DNA of 64,000 nt from Alloyangia pacifica (GCF_020524285.1 NZ_JAIVKX010000004.1:124001-188000); one strand, 5' to 3'. Positions 54,442 to 62,990 are shown, numbered from the stretch's first letter. Numbers and translations: made by a program. Notes: a model not told the origin generated them from the letters alone.

Positions 54442-54468
54442 CGATATATCTTATCTTCCGATATATCG
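54442..54468. promoter_or_regulatory. Operator repeat upstream of the PadR gene
   Basis: CGATATATC at 54442-54450 and CGATATATCG at 54459-54468 are two copies of a self-complementary GATATATC core, 17 bp apart. They lie 35 bp before the PadR-type start. This is the place and form expected of the autoregulatory site of a YqjI-like PadR repressor. Confidence 0.7.
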
Positions 54469-54502
54469 AAAATGATCCCGAATGACGGGCACGAGACGGT
54501 AG

Positions 54503-55024
54503 ATGCGACAGGACAAGGACGGACATCGCGGCGGCAGGCGGCACAAGCGCCTCTTCGAATACGGCGAGCTGCGCCTGCTCATCCTGTCGATGATCGCCGA
54601 GCAGCCGCGCCACGGCTACGAGCTGATCAAGGCCATCGAGGAACGGTCGGGCGGCGCCTATACGCCCAGCCCCGGCGTCATCTACCCCACCCTGTCGTGG
54701 CTGGAAGACATGGGCTACGCCCGGGTCGAGCCCGACGAAAGCGGCCGAAAGCGCGCCCGGCCGACCCCCGAGGGCAGCGCCTTTCTGCAGGCCAACCGCG
54801 CCGCCGCCGACGATCTTCTGACCCGCAAGCCCCCGGCCTGGCACCGGGGCAATGCGCCGAAGGAAATCGTCGCCGCCATGGACGAGATCAAACTGGCCCT
54901 GCGCCGCCGGATGGCGGCGGAGGGCGCCGACGACACGCTCATCGCCACGCTTGCCGCGCAGCTACGAGACACCGCCCGGGACATCGCAGGCGACACGCCC
55001 GATGCGCCCTCCGAAGACAGCTGA
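54503..55024 (+). CDS. PadR-family regulator (YqjI/NfeR-like)
   Basis: This 173-residue protein has the PadR winged helix at about residues 18-95 (ELRLLILSMIAEQPRHGYELIKAIEERSGG, PSPGVIYPTLSWLEDMGY) and a helical C-terminal dimer domain. The N-terminus is basic with two His (DGHRGGRRHKR), shorter than the His-rich tail of E. coli YqjI, which binds nickel or iron. The gene for a siderophore-interacting ferric reductase follows, the same pairing as yqjI-yqjH, so it probably represses that gene when metal is sufficient. Confidence 0.85.
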   Translation: MRQDKDGHRGGRRHKRLFEYGELRLLILSMIAEQPRHGYELIKAIEERSGGAYTPSPGVIYPTLSWLEDMGYARVEPDESGRKRARPTPEGSAFLQANRAAADDLLTRKPPAWHRGNAPKEIVAAMDEIKLALRRRMAAEGADDTLIATLAAQLRDTARDIAGDTPDAPSEDS

Positions 55025-55039
55025 TTGCAAGGACTTCCC

Positions 55040-55786
55040 ATGGAAAGCGTCATCACACGACACAAACACGAGCTGAAGCGCCGCACCCTGACGGTGCGCG
55101 AGACCGAACGGCTCACCCCGCACATGATCCGCATCACCCTCGAGGACGAGTCGCTCGCCGATTTCGCCAGCCTCGGCGCGGATGACCACGTGAAGCTCTT
55201 CCTCGACACCGGGGCCGAGGCGCCGGTGGCCCGCGAGTACACGCCCCGCGCCTTCGATCCCGAGGCGCGCACGCTGGTGCTCGACTTCGCCATCCACCAG
55301 GCCGGCCCCGCCACCGCATGGGCCGAAGCCGCCGCACCCGGCGACACGCTCAACATCGGCGGGCCGCGCGGCTCGGCGGTGATCGCGCCGGTCTTCGACT
55401 GGTACTTGCTGATCGGCGACGAGACCGCCCTGCCCGCCATCGGCCGCCGGGTCGAGGAGCTGCCCGAAGGCATCAAGGCGATCACCCTCGCCGCCGTGCC
55501 CGGGCCGGACGACGAGCAGCGCTTCGACAGCGCCGCGACGCAGCAGGCCCACTGGCTGCACCGCCCGGTGTCGCAGGCGCATGAGGCGGAGGCGCTGCTC
55601 GAAGCAACCCGCGCGCTCACCCTCCCCGAGGGCAATGGCTTTGTCTGGATCGCCGCCGAGGCGCAGGTCGCCCGCGCGCTGAAGCAGCATTTCCTGACCG
55701 AGCGGGGCCACCCGGCGCATTGGCTCAAGGCCGCGGGCTATTGGGTGAAGGGCGACGCGGGCAGCAGCGACAAGGCTCTGGACTGA
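55040..55786 (+). CDS. Siderophore-interacting protein / ferric reductase (YqjH-like)
   Basis: This 248-residue flavoprotein has an N-terminal FAD-binding barrel with VAREYTPRAFDPEARTL near residue 68 (the RxYT motif) and a C-terminal NAD(P)H domain with LLIGDETALPAI near 127. Such enzymes reduce ferric siderophores in the cytoplasm and release iron. It starts at ATG 55040, 15 bp after the PadR-type gene. No siderophore transport genes lie near. A terminator follows at 55814. Confidence 0.9.
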   Translation: MESVITRHKHELKRRTLTVRETERLTPHMIRITLEDESLADFASLGADDHVKLFLDTGAEAPVAREYTPRAFDPEARTLVLDFAIHQAGPATAWAEAAAPGDTLNIGGPRGSAVIAPVFDWYLLIGDETALPAIGRRVEELPEGIKAITLAAVPGPDDEQRFDSAATQQAHWLHRPVSQAHEAEALLEATRALTLPEGNGFVWIAAEAQVARALKQHFLTERGHPAHWLKAAGYWVKGDAGSSDKALD

Positions 55787-55813
55787 GCGTTCCCCACCCT
55801 ATGTGAAAAAGTG

Positions 55814-55848
55814 AAAGGCCGGGCAGCAGCATGCGCCCGGCCTTTGTG
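55814..55848 (+). terminator. Terminator after the ferric reductase gene
   Basis: AAAGGCCGGGC at 55814-55824 pairs with GCCCGGCCTTT at 55835-55845 around a ten-base loop. The stem ends in three T residues. The structure is nearly symmetric, so it could also end the leftward 58-residue gene whose stop is at 55866. Confidence 0.8.
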
Positions 55849-55865
55849 TGTCTGAGGATCAGGGG

Positions 55866-56042
55866 TCAGGGCTTGGCGTAGCGCGCCGCGAATCCCGGCA
55901 GGTTCACCCGCGCCCGGGCCCCGCCAGAGGGCGGCGTGCGGCGCTCCTCCTTACGGGTGACGATCCCCGCGAACAGGATCAGCGCGATCACCGGAGACAT
56001 GATGAGAAGGCCAATGGCCAAGCCAACCAGAAAAAGATGCAT
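55866..56042 (-). CDS. 58-residue membrane protein
   Basis: This short gene starts at ATG 56042 behind AGGGAGGAACTATC, an excellent ribosome binding site. The product has one long hydrophobic stretch (about residues 3-28, VGLAIGLLIMSPVIALILFAG-like) followed by a basic tail (TRKEERR) and a short C-terminus ending in ARYAKP. It should be an inner-membrane protein with its tail in the cytoplasm. Function unknown. The strong site and the adjacent terminator make it a real gene despite its size. Confidence 0.7.
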   Translation of the reverse strand: MHLFLVGLAIGLLIMSPVIALILFAGIVTRKEERRTPPSGGARARVNLPGFAARYAKP

Positions 56043-56176
56043 GATAGTTCCTCCCTAGGAATCAACGCTATCACGGATCCGTGGCGACACAATGCCGCAT
56101 TTTCATTTTCAACACCGCCTTCGCAGCGGCAGCATTCGGCGCTGCGCCGCGGCATTCCACGCGCGCCCTGCAGAAA

Positions 56177-56210
56177 CGGAAAACGCCGGCCCGCAGAGGC
56201 GGGCCGGCGC
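56177..56210 (-). terminator. Terminator of the tctCBA operon
   Basis: GCCGGCCCGC at 56185-56194 and GCGGGCCGGC at 56199-56208 form a ten-pair stem with a four-base loop; on the reverse strand it is followed by GTTTTCC. It lies about 35 bp past the tctA stop. Confidence 0.85.
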
Positions 56211-56242
56211 GAGGCTGGCAGGCTGTCTTCGGGAAGGCGCGA

Positions 56243-57781
56243 TCAGTCGCTGATCGAGCCTTCCTCGTCGCCGCGCTCGTGCATCTTTGAGCGGACCATG
56301 CGGCCGACGATCAGCGGCATGATGAAGCCGATGGCCGCGATGCTCCAAAGCGCGATGGACAGCGGGCTGTCGATCAGGGTGAACCAGTCGCCGTTGTCGA
56401 TGGTGATCGCACGGCGCAGGTTGTTCTCCATCGTGTTGCCGAGCAGCGTGCCGAGGATGATCGGCACCAGCGGCACGTCGAGCTTGCGCAGCACCCAGCC
56501 CATCACACCAAAGCCGATCATGATCAGCAGGTCGAAGCTCGAGCCCGAGATGCCGTAGATGCCGACGAAGCTGACCATCGCCACGATCGGCATGAGGATG
56601 CGCGGCGGCACCATCAGCACGCGGGTGAAGATGCCCACCATCGGGATGTTCAGCGCCAGCAGCATGATGTTGGCGATGAACAGCGCGGCGATCAGGCCCC
56701 AGACCACGTCGGGGTTCTGCGCGAAGAGCAGCGGGCCGGGGGTGATGTTGAGCGACAGCAGCACCGCCAGCAGCACCGCCGTGGTGCCCGAGCCCGGCAC
56801 GCCGAGCGCCAGCATCGGCACGAGCGCGCCGCCGGCGGCGGCGTTGTTGCCCGCCTCGGGGGCGGCCACGCCGCGCGGATCACCGGTGCCGAAGGTGCCT
56901 TCCTTGTCCACCAGGCGCTTTTCCATCGAGTAGGAGATGAACGAGCCCAGCGACGCCCCCGCCCCCGGCAGAACGCCGGCGATGAAGCCAAGCACCGAGG
57001 TGCGCAGCATGGTCGGGGTACAGGCCTTCAGCATCGACAGCGGCGGCGTGAGACGGCCGACCTTCAATTCGCGCGAGCTGGCATCCGAGCCGCCGTGACG
57101 GTGCTCGAGGAATATGAACACCTCGGACAGGGCGAACAGGCCGACGATGGCGACGAGGAAGTCGAGCCCGTCGTAGAGGTGCACCTCGCCGAAGGTGAAG
57201 CGCGGCACGCCGGTCTGGGTGTCGACGCCGATCATCGCGAGGCCGAGGCCGAGCATGGCGGCGAAGGCCGATTTCGCCTGGTTGGTCGAGGAGACCCCGC
57301 CCAGCGTCGCGAAGGCCAGCGCGAAGAGCGCGAAATATTCCGCCGGTCCGAACAGCAGCGCGATCTTCACCAGCTGCGGGGCCAGCAGGATCAGCCCCCA
57401 GGTGGCGATGAAGGCGCCGACGAAGGAGGCGATGCCCGAGAGCGAAAGCGCCTCGCCGGCCATGCCCTTCTTGGCCATCGGGTGGCCATCGAGCACGGTC
57501 ATCATGGCCGGCTCGTCGCCGGGAATGCCGAGCAGGATCGAGCTGATCCGCCCGCCGTACATGGCGCCGTAGTAGACCGAGGTCAGCAGGATCAGCGACG
57601 GCGTCGGCCCGAGCCCGAGGGTGAAGGCGAGCGGGATGAGGATGGCCACGCCGTTCGACGGGCCGAGGCCCGGCAGCGCGCCCATGATGGTGCCCAGAAA
57701 GCAGCCCAGCAGCGCGAGGCCGAGGTTCTGCAGGGTGAAGGCAACGGCAAAACCGTCGCCGAGGTTGGCAAGAACGTCCAT
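56243..57781 (-). CDS. tctA: Tripartite tricarboxylate transporter large permease
   Basis: This 512-residue inner-membrane protein has about eleven segments and the TctA signature GALPGLGPSNGVAILIPLAF near residue 38, with its repeat FIAGVLPGAGASLGSFISYSMEKRL near 270. It forms the channel of a TctCBA carrier driven by an ion gradient. The N-terminus lies 13 bp after the tctB stop. The substrate is probably a di- or tricarboxylate, set by TctC. Confidence 0.93.
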   Translation of the reverse strand: MDVLANLGDGFAVAFTLQNLGLALLGCFLGTIMGALPGLGPSNGVAILIPLAFTLGLGPTPSLILLTSVYYGAMYGGRISSILLGIPGDEPAMMTVLDGHPMAKKGMAGEALSLSGIASFVGAFIATWGLILLAPQLVKIALLFGPAEYFALFALAFATLGGVSSTNQAKSAFAAMLGLGLAMIGVDTQTGVPRFTFGEVHLYDGLDFLVAIVGLFALSEVFIFLEHRHGGSDASSRELKVGRLTPPLSMLKACTPTMLRTSVLGFIAGVLPGAGASLGSFISYSMEKRLVDKEGTFGTGDPRGVAAPEAGNNAAAGGALVPMLALGVPGSGTTAVLLAVLLSLNITPGPLLFAQNPDVVWGLIAALFIANIMLLALNIPMVGIFTRVLMVPPRILMPIVAMVSFVGIYGISGSSFDLLIMIGFGVMGWVLRKLDVPLVPIILGTLLGNTMENNLRRAITIDNGDWFTLIDSPLSIALWSIAAIGFIMPLIVGRMVRSKMHERGDEEGSISD

Positions 57782-57794
57782 GGCGGCCTTCTCC

Positions 57795-58226
57795 TCAGAA
57801 ACCGAGCGGGCCGCGGGCCAGCGACAGCCCCAGCACGAGATGGAAGATCACGTAGATTCCGACCGAGGTCAGCACGCCGATCAGCAGCGACGCCAGCACC
57901 GGGCTGCCGAGGCGCCAGGTCAGGTAGGCCGCGGCGACGGCGGTGGCGATGACGAAGCCGACGACGGGCAGGAACTCGGCGTAGAGGATCATCACGACGA
58001 CCGCGGCGAGGATCTCGACGAGCCGGGCCAGCGAGGGCCACTCGGGCTCGGCATCGGGCTTGAGCGCGATGAAGATGGACGACAGGCCGAGGATGGCAGC
58101 GATGATCAGCGGGAAGGCCTTGGGTCCGACCTCGTCAGAGAGGAAGCTTTCCTCGATCTGCAGAGCGGCCCACGCGAAGAAGATGGCGAGCGCCAGCCCG
58201 AAGAGGCCGAAGATGCGGTCACTCAT
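57795..58226 (-). CDS. tctB: Tripartite tricarboxylate transporter small permease
   Basis: This 143-residue protein has four predicted membrane segments and the TctB-type KAFPLIIAAILGLSSIFIAL block near residue 40, with a loop rich in acidic residues (KPDAEPEWPS). It starts at ATG 58226. It is the middle gene of tctC-tctB-tctA and couples the periplasmic binding protein to TctA. Confidence 0.88.
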   Translation of the reverse strand: MSDRIFGLFGLALAIFFAWAALQIEESFLSDEVGPKAFPLIIAAILGLSSIFIALKPDAEPEWPSLARLVEILAAVVVMILYAEFLPVVGFVIATAVAAAYLTWRLGSPVLASLLIGVLTSVGIYVIFHLVLGLSLARGPLGF

Positions 58227-58315
58227 GGTGTCCCCCGTAATTTGCGTGAAGGTAGGAAATTGTCCGGCGGGCCCCCGGAGTGACAGGGGCCCGCCGTGCA
58301 ATGCGTGGGATCAGG

Positions 58316-59305
58316 TCACTTGATGATGCCGATCTCGCGCGAGATATCCTGGATCTCGCTCACGCTGTTCTGCACGAACTGCTCGAAGTCCGCGCCCTGC
58401 AGGTCGAGCGGCGCCAGACCGTTGTTGGCCATGATCTCCTTCCACTCGTCCGAGGCGTAGAGCTCGCCGATCTTCGACACCCAGGCGTCATAGGCCGCAT
58501 CGCTCATGCCTGCCGGAGCATAGAAACCGCGCCAGTTGGCGCCGATGGCGTCGACACCCTGCTCCTTGGCGGTCGGAAAGTCGGCGAAATCGCCTTCCAG
58601 GCGCTCGGGAGCGAGCACGGCGATCACCTTGATGTCGCCGGAGTCGACGAAGCCCTTGGCTTCCGACGCGTCGCCGGTGAAGGCCTGAACCGAACCGGCG
58701 AGAAGCTGGGTCACCGCCTCGCCGCCGCCGTCAAAGGCCACGTATTTGACCTTGCGCACGTCCTCGACGCCGTAGGCCGAAGCTGCGATCAGAACCTTCA
58801 GGTGGTCCCAGCCGCCCACGGCCGAGCCGCCGGCCACGGAGACCGAGCGCGGGTCCGCCTTGATCATGTCCAGAAGCTCGGGGAGCGTCTCGATCTCGCT
58901 GTCCGCGGACACCGCGATCACGCCGTAGTCGGCCCCGATCGAGGCCAGCCAGCGCACCTGGTCGGTGGTGTTGCCCGGGTAGGCGCCCTGCGCCAGGCGG
59001 GTCGCGGTGGCCGAGCTGGCCGCGACGATCAGGTCGTTGTCGTCGGAGCGCTTGTTGACCACCTCTGCAAAGGCCACGCCGCCGCCGCCGCCGGCAACGT
59101 TGACGACCTGCATGGTCTTGTCGATCAGCCCGAGCCCCTGCAGCTCCTTGCCGACCTGCCGGCAGGTGAAGTCCCAGCCGCCGCCGGGGTTGGCGGGCGC
59201 GATGCACTCGGGGTTCTCGGGGGTGTAGTCCTGGGCCTGCGCGGCAAGAGCCGAGACGCCGAGAACGGTCGCGGCGACGAGGCCGCGGGTTGCAGTGATA
59301 AACAT
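58316..59305 (-). CDS. tctC: Tripartite tricarboxylate transporter binding protein
   Basis: This 329-residue periplasmic protein starts at ATG 59305. A signal peptide (cleaved after AAQA near residue 24) precedes the TctC/Bug fold: IAPANPGGGWDFTCRQVGKELQ near 36, VVNVAGGGGGVAFAEVV near 66 and VAGGSAVGGWDHLKVL near 158. Bug proteins bind carboxylates through two water-bridged sites in these loops. It is the first gene of the leftward carrier operon and is divergent from tctD. Confidence 0.93.
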   Translation of the reverse strand: MFITATRGLVAATVLGVSALAAQAQDYTPENPECIAPANPGGGWDFTCRQVGKELQGLGLIDKTMQVVNVAGGGGGVAFAEVVNKRSDDNDLIVAASSATATRLAQGAYPGNTTDQVRWLASIGADYGVIAVSADSEIETLPELLDMIKADPRSVSVAGGSAVGGWDHLKVLIAASAYGVEDVRKVKYVAFDGGGEAVTQLLAGSVQAFTGDASEAKGFVDSGDIKVIAVLAPERLEGDFADFPTAKEQGVDAIGANWRGFYAPAGMSDAAYDAWVSKIGELYASDEWKEIMANNGLAPLDLQGADFEQFVQNSVSEIQDISREIGIIK

Positions 59306-59428
59306 GGTATCCTCCTCATGGTCGGCCACCGAACCGATACGCGCCGGCGCCGTCGTCTCCCCGCGGAACCCGACTGCGCTTTGCAGCCTCCCCGGTTGCG
59401 GGTTAAGACGTGTCTCTAAGCCACGAAG

Positions 59429-59461
59429 CTGTCGCGAACCTGTCAGAGACCTGTTAGCGCA
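59429..59461. promoter_or_regulatory. Three direct repeats, 11-bp period, between tctC and tctD
   Basis: CTGTCGCGAAC, CTGTCAGAGAC and CTGTTAGCGC begin at 59429, 59440 and 59451. Direct half-sites spaced by one helical turn are the usual targets of OmpR/PhoB-type response regulators. They lie 40-70 bp before tctD and about 125 bp before tctC, so TctD probably acts here on one or both genes. Confidence 0.7.
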
Positions 59462-59500
59462 AGCGAACGTTTCGTCAGCCAGGGAAAAGGTACGAGTGCC

Positions 59501-60172
59501 ATGCGGGTCCTGATGGTCGAGGATGCCAGCGATCTTGCCGAGGGCGTCAGCGCGCGGCTGGCGCAGTCGGGCATCGTCTGCGATGTCGCCGATAGCCTCG
59601 AGGCGGCGAGCGATTTCCTCGCGGTGCAGGGCTATGACGCCATCGTGCTCGACATCAACCTGCCCGACGGCTCCGGCCTGCGGTTCCTGCGCGAGTTGCG
59701 CGCCTCGGGCGCGCGCACCCCGGTGCTCATGCTCACCGCGCTGGTCTCGGTGGACGACCGGGTGAGCGCGCTCGACCTCGGCGCCGACGACTATCTCGGC
59801 AAGCCCTTCGACCAGCGCGAGCTGGAAGCCCGGCTGCGCGCGCTGATCCGCCGCGAGGCCGAGCAGAAGGGCGCCGAGACTGTGCTCGGCCCGCTCGCCT
59901 TCTCCCCCGCCGGGCAGAGCGCCACGCTGGACGGCAAGCGGCTCGAGCTGACCGCGCGCGAGGCGGCGCTGCTCGGCGTGCTGCTGCGCCACCAGGGCCA
60001 GTACCTGAGCAAGGGACGACTCTACGATTCGCTCTACGGCTTCGGCGATGCCGATGTCGGGGTGAACGCCATCGAGCTCTACGTCGCGCGGCTGCGCAAG
60101 AAGCTCGCGGGCAGCGGTGTGAGTATCGCCACCCAGCGCGGCATCGGCTACCGGATCGGCCTCGATGGCTGA
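59501..60172 (+). CDS. tctD: TctD-type response regulator
   Basis: This 223-residue OmpR-family regulator has a receiver domain (residues 1-118) with acidic pair ED at 7-8, phosphoacceptor Asp in IVLDINLPDG near 51, and Lys in LGKPFDQRE near 101. A winged-helix DNA-binding domain follows (about 130-220: LTAREAALLGVLLRHQGQYLS and VNAIELYVARLRKKL). It is divergent from tctC and overlaps tctE by 8 bp. It should activate the tctCBA operon when the sensor is stimulated. Confidence 0.9.
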   Translation: MRVLMVEDASDLAEGVSARLAQSGIVCDVADSLEAASDFLAVQGYDAIVLDINLPDGSGLRFLRELRASGARTPVLMLTALVSVDDRVSALDLGADDYLGKPFDQRELEARLRALIRREAEQKGAETVLGPLAFSPAGQSATLDGKRLELTAREAALLGVLLRHQGQYLSKGRLYDSLYGFGDADVGVNAIELYVARLRKKLAGSGVSIATQRGIGYRIGLDG

Positions 60173-61580
60173 CCCCGCGCCGCCGCCATCCGCCCTGCCC
60201 CCCAGCCTTGCCACGCGGGTTCTCAAGGCGGTGCTGCTGATCCTGCTTGCGGGCGCGCTGCTGGTGGCCGGCGCAACGCTCTACAACGGCCGGCTCGCGG
60301 CCCGGCAATCCTACGACCGGATCCTGCTGGGCGCGGCGCAGGACATCGCCGCCTCGATCCGCATCCAGTCCGGACGGCCCCTTGTCGACATGCCGGTCTC
60401 GGCCTTCGAGCTGCTCGCCCAGGCCCCCGAGGACCGCATCCACTACGCGGTGCGCGGCCCCGGTGGCACGCTGATCACCGGGCTCGACGAGCGCGATATC
60501 GCCCCCCCGGCGCGCGGTGGCGGCGGCGGGCCGGAGTTCTTCGACGACCGGCTCAATGGCGAGCCGGCGCGCTTCGTGCGGGTGACCCGCCGCTTCGCCG
60601 AGCGCGACTTCTCGGGCGGCATTTCGATCACCGTCGGCCAGACGCTGCGGGCGCGGCAGGCCATGGCGCTCGGCCTCACCCGCGACACGCTGCTGCCGAT
60701 GCTGCTGGCCGGGCTGGCGCTTCTGGCGATGTCCTGGGTGGTGACCCGCTCGGCGCTGCGCCCGCTCGAGGCGCTCTCGGAAGACCTCGCGCAGCGCGAC
60801 CCCTACGATCTGACCCCGGTGCCGACCGAGGGGCTGCCGCGCGAGCTGACGGTGATGCTGGGGGCGATGAACCGCTTCATGGGGCGGCTCGACCGCCAGA
60901 TGGAGGGCATGCGCCACCTGATCTCCGACGCCGCCCACCAACTGCGCACGCCCGTGGCCGCCATCCGCGTACAGGCCGAGGCGATGCAGGACCAGCCCGA
61001 CGACACCCTACGCGCGCGGTCTCTGGCGCGGCTGCTGGCCCGCACCCGCTCGCTCGGCGCGCTGCTCGACCAGCTCCTGTCGCGCGCCCTCGTCAGCCAC
61101 CGCGGCGAAAGCGCGCCGCGCGCGCCGCTCGACCTGCGCGAGGTGGCGCTGGAGGTGGTCGAGCGCGGCGACCACGAGCTGCTCGCCCCCGAGGCAGAGC
61201 TGCGGCTGGAGATCGGCGAGGACCCGGTCATGGTCCGCGCCGATGCCTTCTCGGTCGGCGAGGCGGCGAAGAACCTGCTGGTCAACGCGCTGAAGCACGG
61301 CGCCCCGCCCATCGCCATCGGCGCCGAGCGGCGCGGCACCGAAGCGGCACTCTGGGTGAGGGATGCCGGCCCCGGCCCCGCCCCCGGGATCGCCGCGCGC
61401 CTCGGCCAGCGCTTCGAGCGCAGCGCCGCCTCGCGCGAGGACAGCGCCGGGCTCGGCCTCGCCATCGTCGCCTCGGTCGCCGCGGCCTTCGGCGGGCGCG
61501 TCGCGCTGGAATACCCCGAAGGCGGCTTCCGCATCGCGCTGCTGCTGCCCGCCGCCCCGCAGGAGGACGCGCCCGAATGA
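60165..61580 (+). CDS. tctE: TctE-type sensor histidine kinase
   Basis: This 471-residue inner-membrane kinase has two membrane segments (about residues 18-38 and 172-192) that enclose a periplasmic domain of about 130 residues. A HAMP-like linker, the phosphoacceptor His in ISDAAHQLRTPVAAI near 257 and a catalytic domain with NLLVNALKHG (N box) and DSAGLGLAIV (G2 box) follow. The N-terminal domain matches the 2CSK family that senses carboxylates. Its stop overlaps the start of the binding-protein gene (ATGA). Confidence 0.9.
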   Translation: MADPAPPPSALPPSLATRVLKAVLLILLAGALLVAGATLYNGRLAARQSYDRILLGAAQDIAASIRIQSGRPLVDMPVSAFELLAQAPEDRIHYAVRGPGGTLITGLDERDIAPPARGGGGGPEFFDDRLNGEPARFVRVTRRFAERDFSGGISITVGQTLRARQAMALGLTRDTLLPMLLAGLALLAMSWVVTRSALRPLEALSEDLAQRDPYDLTPVPTEGLPRELTVMLGAMNRFMGRLDRQMEGMRHLISDAAHQLRTPVAAIRVQAEAMQDQPDDTLRARSLARLLARTRSLGALLDQLLSRALVSHRGESAPRAPLDLREVALEVVERGDHELLAPEAELRLEIGEDPVMVRADAFSVGEAAKNLLVNALKHGAPPIAIGAERRGTEAALWVRDAGPGPAPGIAARLGQRFERSAASREDSAGLGLAIVASVAAAFGGRVALEYPEGGFRIALLLPAAPQEDAPE

Positions 61581-62644
61581 CCCTCCGTCAGCTCTGCACT
61601 TGGCTTAGCGCCCTGCTCTGCGTCCTGCTCCTCGCCATGATGTTCACCCTGCCCCGCCCCGCCGCGGCGCAGGAGCGCGTGGAGACCTTTGGCGCGGGCG
61701 CCACCCGGCTGATCCTGCGTTCGACCACCGATATCGACATCATCGAGCCGGTCATCGCGCGCTTCGCCGCGCTGAACCCCGATCTCTCGGTGCTCTACGA
61801 GCAATGGGGCTCGAACAACCTCTACAACAACAGCCGCGCCGCCTGCGCCGGACGCGCCGCCCCCGCCGACGCGGTCCTCTCCTCGGGTGCGCACCAGATG
61901 GTGGCGCTGGTCAATGCCGCCTGCGCCCACCCCTACCACTCCCCCGCCACCGCCGCGCTGCCCGACCAGCGGCGCTGGCGCGACGAGCTCTGGGGCATCA
62001 CCGAGGAGCCGGCAGTCATCATCTACAACACCGAGGCGCTCGCCGCCGAGGATGTGCCGCGCACCCGCTTCGCCCTGCTCGACCTGATGCGCAAGAAACC
62101 CGAGCTGCTGCGCAGCCGCATCGCCACCTACGACATCGAGGACTCGGGGCTCGGCTATCTCTTCGCCCATGCCGACAGCCTCGAGGCCACCACCTTCGGC
62201 GCCATGCTCGAAGCCTTCTCGCGGGTCGGGGCGATCGCCACCTGCTGCTCGCTGACGATCATCGAGGGCGTCTCCGAGGGGCGCTACCACATCGCCTACA
62301 ACGTGCTCGGCTCCTACGCCGAGGCCCGCGCCGCGCCCAATGTCGGGATCATCCTGCCCGAGGATTACACGCTGATGATGTCGCGCAGCCTCATGATCCC
62401 GCGCAACGCCCCGCACGCCGAGGCCGCGCAGCGGCTGCTCGACTTCCTGCTCTCGCCCGAAGCGCAGGGTCAGTTGGCCGAGCTCGGCCTGATCGCCGCC
62501 ACCGACCCGGCCGAAACCAGCCTGCTGCCGAGCGCCCGGCGGCTGATCCCGCTCTCGCCGCCGCTGCTGCTGGCGCTCGACCGCAGCACCCGCGAACGGC
62601 TGTTCCGGCTCTGGGACGAGGCCTTCTCGCCGGACGCGGGCTGA
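61577..62644 (+). CDS. Periplasmic binding protein coupled to TctE
   Basis: This 355-residue exported protein has a signal peptide (LLAMMFTLPRPAAAQ, cleaved near residue 33) and the fold of Fbp/AfuA-type iron and anion binding proteins: LRSTTDIDIIEPVIARFAALNP near 50, TEEPAVIIYNTEAL near 140 and YNVLGSYAEAR near 235. The gene has no permease or ATPase beside it. Its ATGA overlap with the sensor kinase gene suggests it presents a ligand to TctE as a third signalling component. A stray importer part is the alternative. Confidence 0.82.
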   Translation: MTLRQLCTWLSALLCVLLLAMMFTLPRPAAAQERVETFGAGATRLILRSTTDIDIIEPVIARFAALNPDLSVLYEQWGSNNLYNNSRAACAGRAAPADAVLSSGAHQMVALVNAACAHPYHSPATAALPDQRRWRDELWGITEEPAVIIYNTEALAAEDVPRTRFALLDLMRKKPELLRSRIATYDIEDSGLGYLFAHADSLEATTFGAMLEAFSRVGAIATCCSLTIIEGVSEGRYHIAYNVLGSYAEARAAPNVGIILPEDYTLMMSRSLMIPRNAPHAEAAQRLLDFLLSPEAQGQLAELGLIAATDPAETSLLPSARRLIPLSPPLLLALDRSTRERLFRLWDEAFSPDAG

Positions 62645-62727
62645 TGCCCTACATGCGCTTGCAATCCCGCGCGGCGCTTGCAATCCCCCGGGCTCTGGGG
62701 CTTCATCAAGGAAACGAGGACCGCGCC

Positions 62728-62895
62728 ATGATGCGACTTGCCACCCTCGGCGCCGTGCTGCTTGGCCTGGCGGCCTGCGCCGCGCCACCACCACCGACCG
62801 AGGCCGAGGTGCTCACCGTCGCCTGCTCGGCGGGCATAAACGAGGCCTGCGGCTATCTCTCCCGCGGCATGTCGGTCTCCGGCCGGCCGCTCTGA
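62728..62895 (+). CDS. 55-residue lipoprotein
   Basis: This short gene encodes a signal peptide with lipobox (LLGLAAC at about residues 11-17) and a 38-residue mature part with two cysteines (VACSAGINEACGYL), which could form a disulfide. The sequence GGAAACGAGGACC precedes the double ATG. It lies 83 bp after the binding-protein gene in the same direction and may be the last gene of the tctDE unit. Function unknown. Confidence 0.65.
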   Translation: MMRLATLGAVLLGLAACAAPPPPTEAEVLTVACSAGINEACGYLSRGMSVSGRPL

Positions 62896-62929
62896 GAGGT
62901 GCCGGACGCGCGGCAGGACCGCGCCTCCG

Positions 62930-62990
62930 AATTCGTCTAGGCAGAAATATCCCGGGGGAGTCCGCGCAGCGGACGGGAGCAGAGCCCCCT
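62930..62990 (-). repeat. Dispersed intergenic element, copy 3
   Basis: On the reverse strand the blocks are GGGGGCTCTGCTCCCG, CGGACTCCCCCGGG, ATATTTCTGCC and TAGACGAATTC, the same order as in the copy at 12713 (GC-rich block, CTCCCCCGG, AT-rich centre, GACGAA). It lies downstream of the lipoprotein gene. The following 100 bp to the M20 gene stop hold a GGGGCGG/CCGCCCC stem near 63097-63116 but no gene. Confidence 0.55.
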
